From Bacillus sp. N1-1 (GTDB taxonomy: Bacteria; Bacillota; Bacilli; Bacillales; Guptibacillaceae): a DNA stretch of 64,000 nt. Position 1 is the first letter of the stretch; every line of letters begins with the position of its first letter. This document shows positions 61,353-64,000 of the stretch, piece by piece. Position numbers and translations under genes: made by a program. The stretch covers positions 4,278,001 to 4,342,000 of the forward strand of contig NZ_CP046564.1 in the NCBI RefSeq assembly GCF_009818105.1. The letters run 5' to 3'. The notes under the pieces are model-generated. The model saw only the letters and a list, made by a program, of their open reading frames with translations. It had not been told where the DNA came from and ran no database searches.

Positions 61353-61412
61353 TCTGTCTCCCTCCTTTCTTTAGGGATTACTATCAATTTGTCCCTCCCT
61401 GCCGTTTTTATG

Positions 61413-61440
61413 TTGGTAAAACATTCATATGCGCTAGAAT
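61413..61440 (+). promoter_or_regulatory. sigma-A promoter of the aldehyde dehydrogenase gene
   Basis: TTGGTA, 16-bp spacer, TAGAAT, 58 bases before the ATG. Confidence 0.6.
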
Positions 61441-61498
61441 GTTTAATCCTTTAAGCATTCGGGAACCTTCTCTAACGTACACTAAAGGAGGATGACTC

Positions 61499-62956
61499 AT
61501 GGCTAACACATATACGAAGCAATATATTAACGGTGAATGGGTTACGGGTTCTAGTGACAAAACTGTAACAAATTATAATCCATTTTCCGGTGAGGAAATT
61601 TTTACATTAAACTCAGCATCAGAAGAAGATCTAGATAAAGCGTATCAAACAGCAAAAGAAGCACAAAAATCCTGGGCACAGACAACGCCAGGCAAGCGTC
61701 AGCAAATTCTTGATAAAGTAGCGGCGCTCATGACAGAACGTAAAGAAGAAATCGTTGACTGGCTTGTGAAAGAATCAGGCAGTACAAAAATCAAAGCGAA
61801 CGTCGAATGGGCGGCAGCCACTCGCGTTGTGAAAGAGTCTGCCTCATTCCCATATCGCATGAAAGGGCAAATCGCGCCTTCTGATACGCCAGGGAAAGAA
61901 AACCGTATTTATAAAAGCGCGAAAGGCGTGATCGGCGTGATTGGACCGTGGAACTTTCCGCTCCATCTTTCTATGCGTTCGGTTGCTCCAGCCATCGCAA
62001 CTGGGAACACGGTTGTCCTAAAACCAGCATCTGAAACGCCTGTTACAGCAGGCTTCCTAATCGCTGAACTATTTGAAGAAGCAGGACTTCCAAAAGGCGT
62101 GCTAAACGTCGTTGCAGGACGAGGTTCTGAGATCGGCGATGCGTTCGTCACGCACCCAATTCCGAAGTTGATTTCCTTCACAGGTTCAACGGAAGTCGGT
62201 CAGCATATCGGTGAGCTTGCAGGTAAGAACATTAAGGAAACCGCACTAGAACTTGGCGGTAACAACGTGTTTATCGTTCTTGATGATGCGGATATCGATC
62301 AGGCGGCTGAATCAGCGGCGTTCGGTAAGTTCTTGCATCAAGGTCAAATTTGCATGGCGATCAACCGTATTATCGTGCATGAAAGCATTCACGACAAGTT
62401 CGTTGAAGCGTTTAAAGAAAAAGTCGCTTCCCTTCAAGCTGGTGATCCTTCTGATGCAAAAACAGCTGTTGGTCCACTGATCAACAAAGATGCCGTTGAG
62501 CGTATCCAAGAATCTCTTAACGCGTCTCTTGAGCAAGGCGCAGAGAAAATTCTTGGCGGCGAAGTTGAAGGTAACGTGATGCATCCGGTTATTTTAACGA
62601 ACGTAACGAATGACATGCCCATTGCGAAAGATGAAATTTTCGGTGCCGTTGCGCCAATCATTAAATTTAGCACGGTAGACGAAGCGGTTGAAATCGCAAA
62701 CGGTTCTCCATACGGCCTTAGTGGCTCTGTACATTCTCGTGACTTAAACCGCGGTGTTCAGGTTGCGCATCAAATCGAAACAGGTATGGTACACATTAAT
62801 GACCAGCCGGTAAACGATGAAGCACACATGGCCTTCGGTGGCGAAAAAGAATCAGGCCTTGGTCGTTTTGGCGGCGAATGGGCTCTTGATAAATTTACAA
62901 CTGTGAAATGGATTTCCGTTCAGCAAGAACGTCGTCAATATCCATTTTTCCAATAA
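61499..62956 (+). CDS. NAD(P)-dependent aldehyde dehydrogenase (YfmT/vanillin dehydrogenase-like)
   Basis: 485 residues. The cofactor region has GVIGPWNFP with Asn152, FTGSTEVGQHIG, catalytic base Glu251 (LELGGNN) and nucleophile Cys285 (GQICMAINR). The C-terminal MAFGGEKESGLGRFGGEWALDKFT is typical of the benzaldehyde/vanillin-dehydrogenase branch of B. subtilis YfmT. It oxidises aldehydes to acids. AAAGGAGG precedes the ATG. Its own promoter and terminator make it a single-gene unit, and no aromatic-degradation neighbours are present. Confidence 0.9.
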   Translation: MANTYTKQYINGEWVTGSSDKTVTNYNPFSGEEIFTLNSASEEDLDKAYQTAKEAQKSWAQTTPGKRQQILDKVAALMTERKEEIVDWLVKESGSTKIKANVEWAAATRVVKESASFPYRMKGQIAPSDTPGKENRIYKSAKGVIGVIGPWNFPLHLSMRSVAPAIATGNTVVLKPASETPVTAGFLIAELFEEAGLPKGVLNVVAGRGSEIGDAFVTHPIPKLISFTGSTEVGQHIGELAGKNIKETALELGGNNVFIVLDDADIDQAAESAAFGKFLHQGQICMAINRIIVHESIHDKFVEAFKEKVASLQAGDPSDAKTAVGPLINKDAVERIQESLNASLEQGAEKILGGEVEGNVMHPVILTNVTNDMPIAKDEIFGAVAPIIKFSTVDEAVEIANGSPYGLSGSVHSRDLNRGVQVAHQIETGMVHINDQPVNDEAHMAFGGEKESGLGRFGGEWALDKFTTVKWISVQQERRQYPFFQ

Positions 62957-62963
62957 GTAGTAG

Positions 62964-62993
62964 AAAGCCCTCGATGCGCTCGAGGGCTTTTTT
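62964..62993 (+). terminator. Terminator of the aldehyde dehydrogenase gene
   Basis: Stem AAAGCCCTCGA / TCGAGGGCTTT with a short loop, T6 tail. Confidence 0.9.
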
Positions 62994-63118
62994 AGTGCAC
63001 TCCCTTTCCCTAGTAAAAATGAGTTACCCGGGAAATAATGGGAGAATACTTAAACGGCTATATTGTTGCTTTTTATTTTCATTTTTGAAAAAATAGAGAG
63101 AGAAAAGGGGATGGAAAC

Positions 63119-63631
63119 ATGATTGAAGTTCGTGAAGAGAAGGTACAGGATCATGAGGAAATCTCAACCATTTTACAAAAAGCGTTTGGTGGAGAAGATG
63201 AAGTCACGCTGGTCAAAGAAATGCGGAAGTCTGCCCACTTTGTCCCTGAGCTTTCTCTTGTGGCGCTACATAATCGACGTGATCCAGTCGGCTACATTCT
63301 TTTTAGTGAAATCACCATTTCAACGGAAAAAGAAAGCCTCACGTCCCTTGCGCTTGCTCCTCTCGCAGTCATGCCTGAGTTACAACGGGAAGGAATTGGG
63401 AGCATGCTCATTCAAGATGGTTTGATGAGAGCGACTTCGCTCGGATACCGACACGTTGTGGTCCTTGGTCACAAGGAGTATTACCCGCGATTCGATTTCG
63501 TTCCTGCTTCTGAAAAGAACATCTCGGGGCCGTTTGATGCAGGAGATGCGTTTATGGTGAAAGAACTTAAAAAGGACGCGCTGAAAGAGATTAGCGGAGA
63601 AGTTGTTTATCCGAAAGCGTTCGGCGTGTAA
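63119..63631 (+). CDS. GNAT family N-acetyltransferase
   Basis: 170 residues. Motif A LAPLAVMPELQREGIGSMLIQDGL (acetyl-CoA pyrophosphate loop REGIGS) near residue 93, and the C-terminal GHKEYYPRFDFVPAS typical of COG3153-type acetyltransferases. The substrate is unknown. AAAGGGG lies 8 bases before the ATG. The upstream region has a second copy of the ACCCGGGAAATA motif (63026). Confidence 0.85.
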   Translation: MIEVREEKVQDHEEISTILQKAFGGEDEVTLVKEMRKSAHFVPELSLVALHNRRDPVGYILFSEITISTEKESLTSLALAPLAVMPELQREGIGSMLIQDGLMRATSLGYRHVVVLGHKEYYPRFDFVPASEKNISGPFDAGDAFMVKELKKDALKEISGEVVYPKAFGV

Positions 63632-63639
63632 GACGGCAC

Positions 63640-63662
63640 ACAAAAAGCCGCTCTTGGGCGGC
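63640..63662. terminator. Bidirectional terminator between the acetyltransferase gene and ywdI
   Basis: Stem AGCCGC / GCGGCT. On the minus strand TTTTTG follows, on the plus strand CTTCTTT. Confidence 0.75.
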
Positions 63663-63668
63663 TCTTCT

Positions 63669-63959
63669 TTAAAAGTCAAAAATTGAATCTTCGTTCGCAT
63701 CATCGTCTTTCATCAGTTTTGATGGAAGAGATTGTTGAACGGGTGCGGCTTGTTGGAGCGGCTTAGGGGCAGGTGCAGAAGGAGTCTTTGGACGACTGCT
63801 TCCTGATGCCTGAAGTAGCATGTCGCAGTATGTTTTAATCGCAATGAGCTCTTCACGAATGCCGTTTACATCTGCATCATTTTCTTCAACGTTATAAGTA
63901 AGCTGTTTCATACGCGTATTCATTTGCTGAATCAGCTGATCAATCGGGATATCTTTCAT
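63669..63959 (-). CDS. ywdI: YwdI family protein (DUF5327)
   Basis: 96 residues: a helical N-terminal half (PIDQLIQQMNTRMKQL, IREELIAIKTYCDMLLQ), a Ser/Pro/Ala/Gln-rich linker, and the conserved acidic end DDANEDSIFDF, as in B. subtilis YwdI. The function is unknown. AAGGAG precedes the ATG. In B. subtilis ywdI is close to ywdK and gerQ. Here it lies 42 kb away, on the far side of the flagellar island. Confidence 0.8.
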   Translation of the reverse strand: MKDIPIDQLIQQMNTRMKQLTYNVEENDADVNGIREELIAIKTYCDMLLQASGSSRPKTPSAPAPKPLQQAAPVQQSLPSKLMKDDDANEDSIFDF

Positions 63960-64000
63960 ATCGGTAAACTCCTTTAGTGAAGGATCTTTTATCCCTAGTG

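Noticed and set aside
1..64000. Mobile elements, prophage, tRNA or rRNA genes
   Set aside because: No transposase, integrase, terminal inverted repeats, cloverleaf or rRNA sequence was recognised. The only mobile-type element is the ORF-less group I intron.

Overview
The window is chromosomal DNA from a spore-forming, motile Bacillaceae bacterium. Support for this is the spore coat gene gerQ with a sigma-E type promoter, the firmicute coproporphyrin heme enzyme HemQ, LipL, a Bacillus-style fla operon with sigD/swrB, sigma-D promoters, and many genes that are ywX neighbours in Bacillus subtilis. Codon use and GC look uniform. I see no transposase, integrase, phage module, tRNA, rRNA or CRISPR. 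Genus-level placement (marine or halotolerant relatives such as Guptibacillus/Pseudalkalibacillus) is only a guess.

Layout. (1) 1-21 kb is a housekeeping block that follows the B. subtilis spe-ywh-ywf-ywd neighbourhood: uvsE end, an alpha/beta hydrolase, argS-ywiB, speE-speB, uppP, the class A PBP pbpG, ywhD, a PurR-controlled purine permease, a Gfo/Idh/MocA oxidoreductase, ywgA, the HD protein ywfO, a dicarboxylate/glutamate symporter, lipL, pta, hemQ, gerQ and ywdK. (2) 21.3-24.4 kb holds an ABC exporter pair and a three-gene operon for a split sigma factor (SigO-like, YvrJ, RsoA-like) with a LexA-type box in its leader. (3) 24.4-58.5 kb is a self-contained flagellar island. Its parts are a 22-kb minus-strand operon flgB-flgC-fliEFGHIJ-ylxF-fliK-flgD-(TIGR02530)-flgE-swrD-fliM-fliY-fliZPQR-flhBAFG-sigD-swrB-yaaR, a divergent flhO-flhP pair, and then flgM-flgN-flgK-flgL, fliD-fliT-fliS-motA-motB-fliL, flaG, hag and fliW-csrA-VOC. 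(4) 58.6-64 kb holds the 5-oxoprolinase genes pxpB-pxpA-pxpC, a small unknown gene, an aldehyde dehydrogenase, a GNAT acetyltransferase and ywdI.

How the genes work together. The flagellar island has its own sigma factor (sigD), anti-sigma factor (flgM), stator (motAB), filament (hag), chaperones (fliS, fliT, flgN) and filament translation control (fliW-csrA). Three sigma-D promoters (before flgM, fliD and hag) match the consensus at the expected 15-bp spacing. The che genes normally interleaved in this operon (cheY after fliY; cheB, cheA, cheW, cheC, cheD between flhG and sigD) are absent. In parallel, FliY has lost the residues expected for its CheC-type CheY-P phosphatase sites, and the FliM N-terminal CheY-docking peptide is altered. 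This suggests a flagellum whose switch is not governed by CheY in the usual way.

The most striking single object is an ORF-less group I intron (subgroup IA-like, about 320 nt) at the 3' end of hag. The flagellin reading frame already reaches a complete C-terminus before the intron, and a second, differently coded copy of the same C-terminus lies right after it, just before the hag terminator. Other points worth checking are a fliJ gene whose conserved N-terminus seems to need an AUC start codon, four 20-bp tandem CCAAT-containing repeats after gerQ, PurBox and cre operators, and a sigma-E promoter for gerQ.
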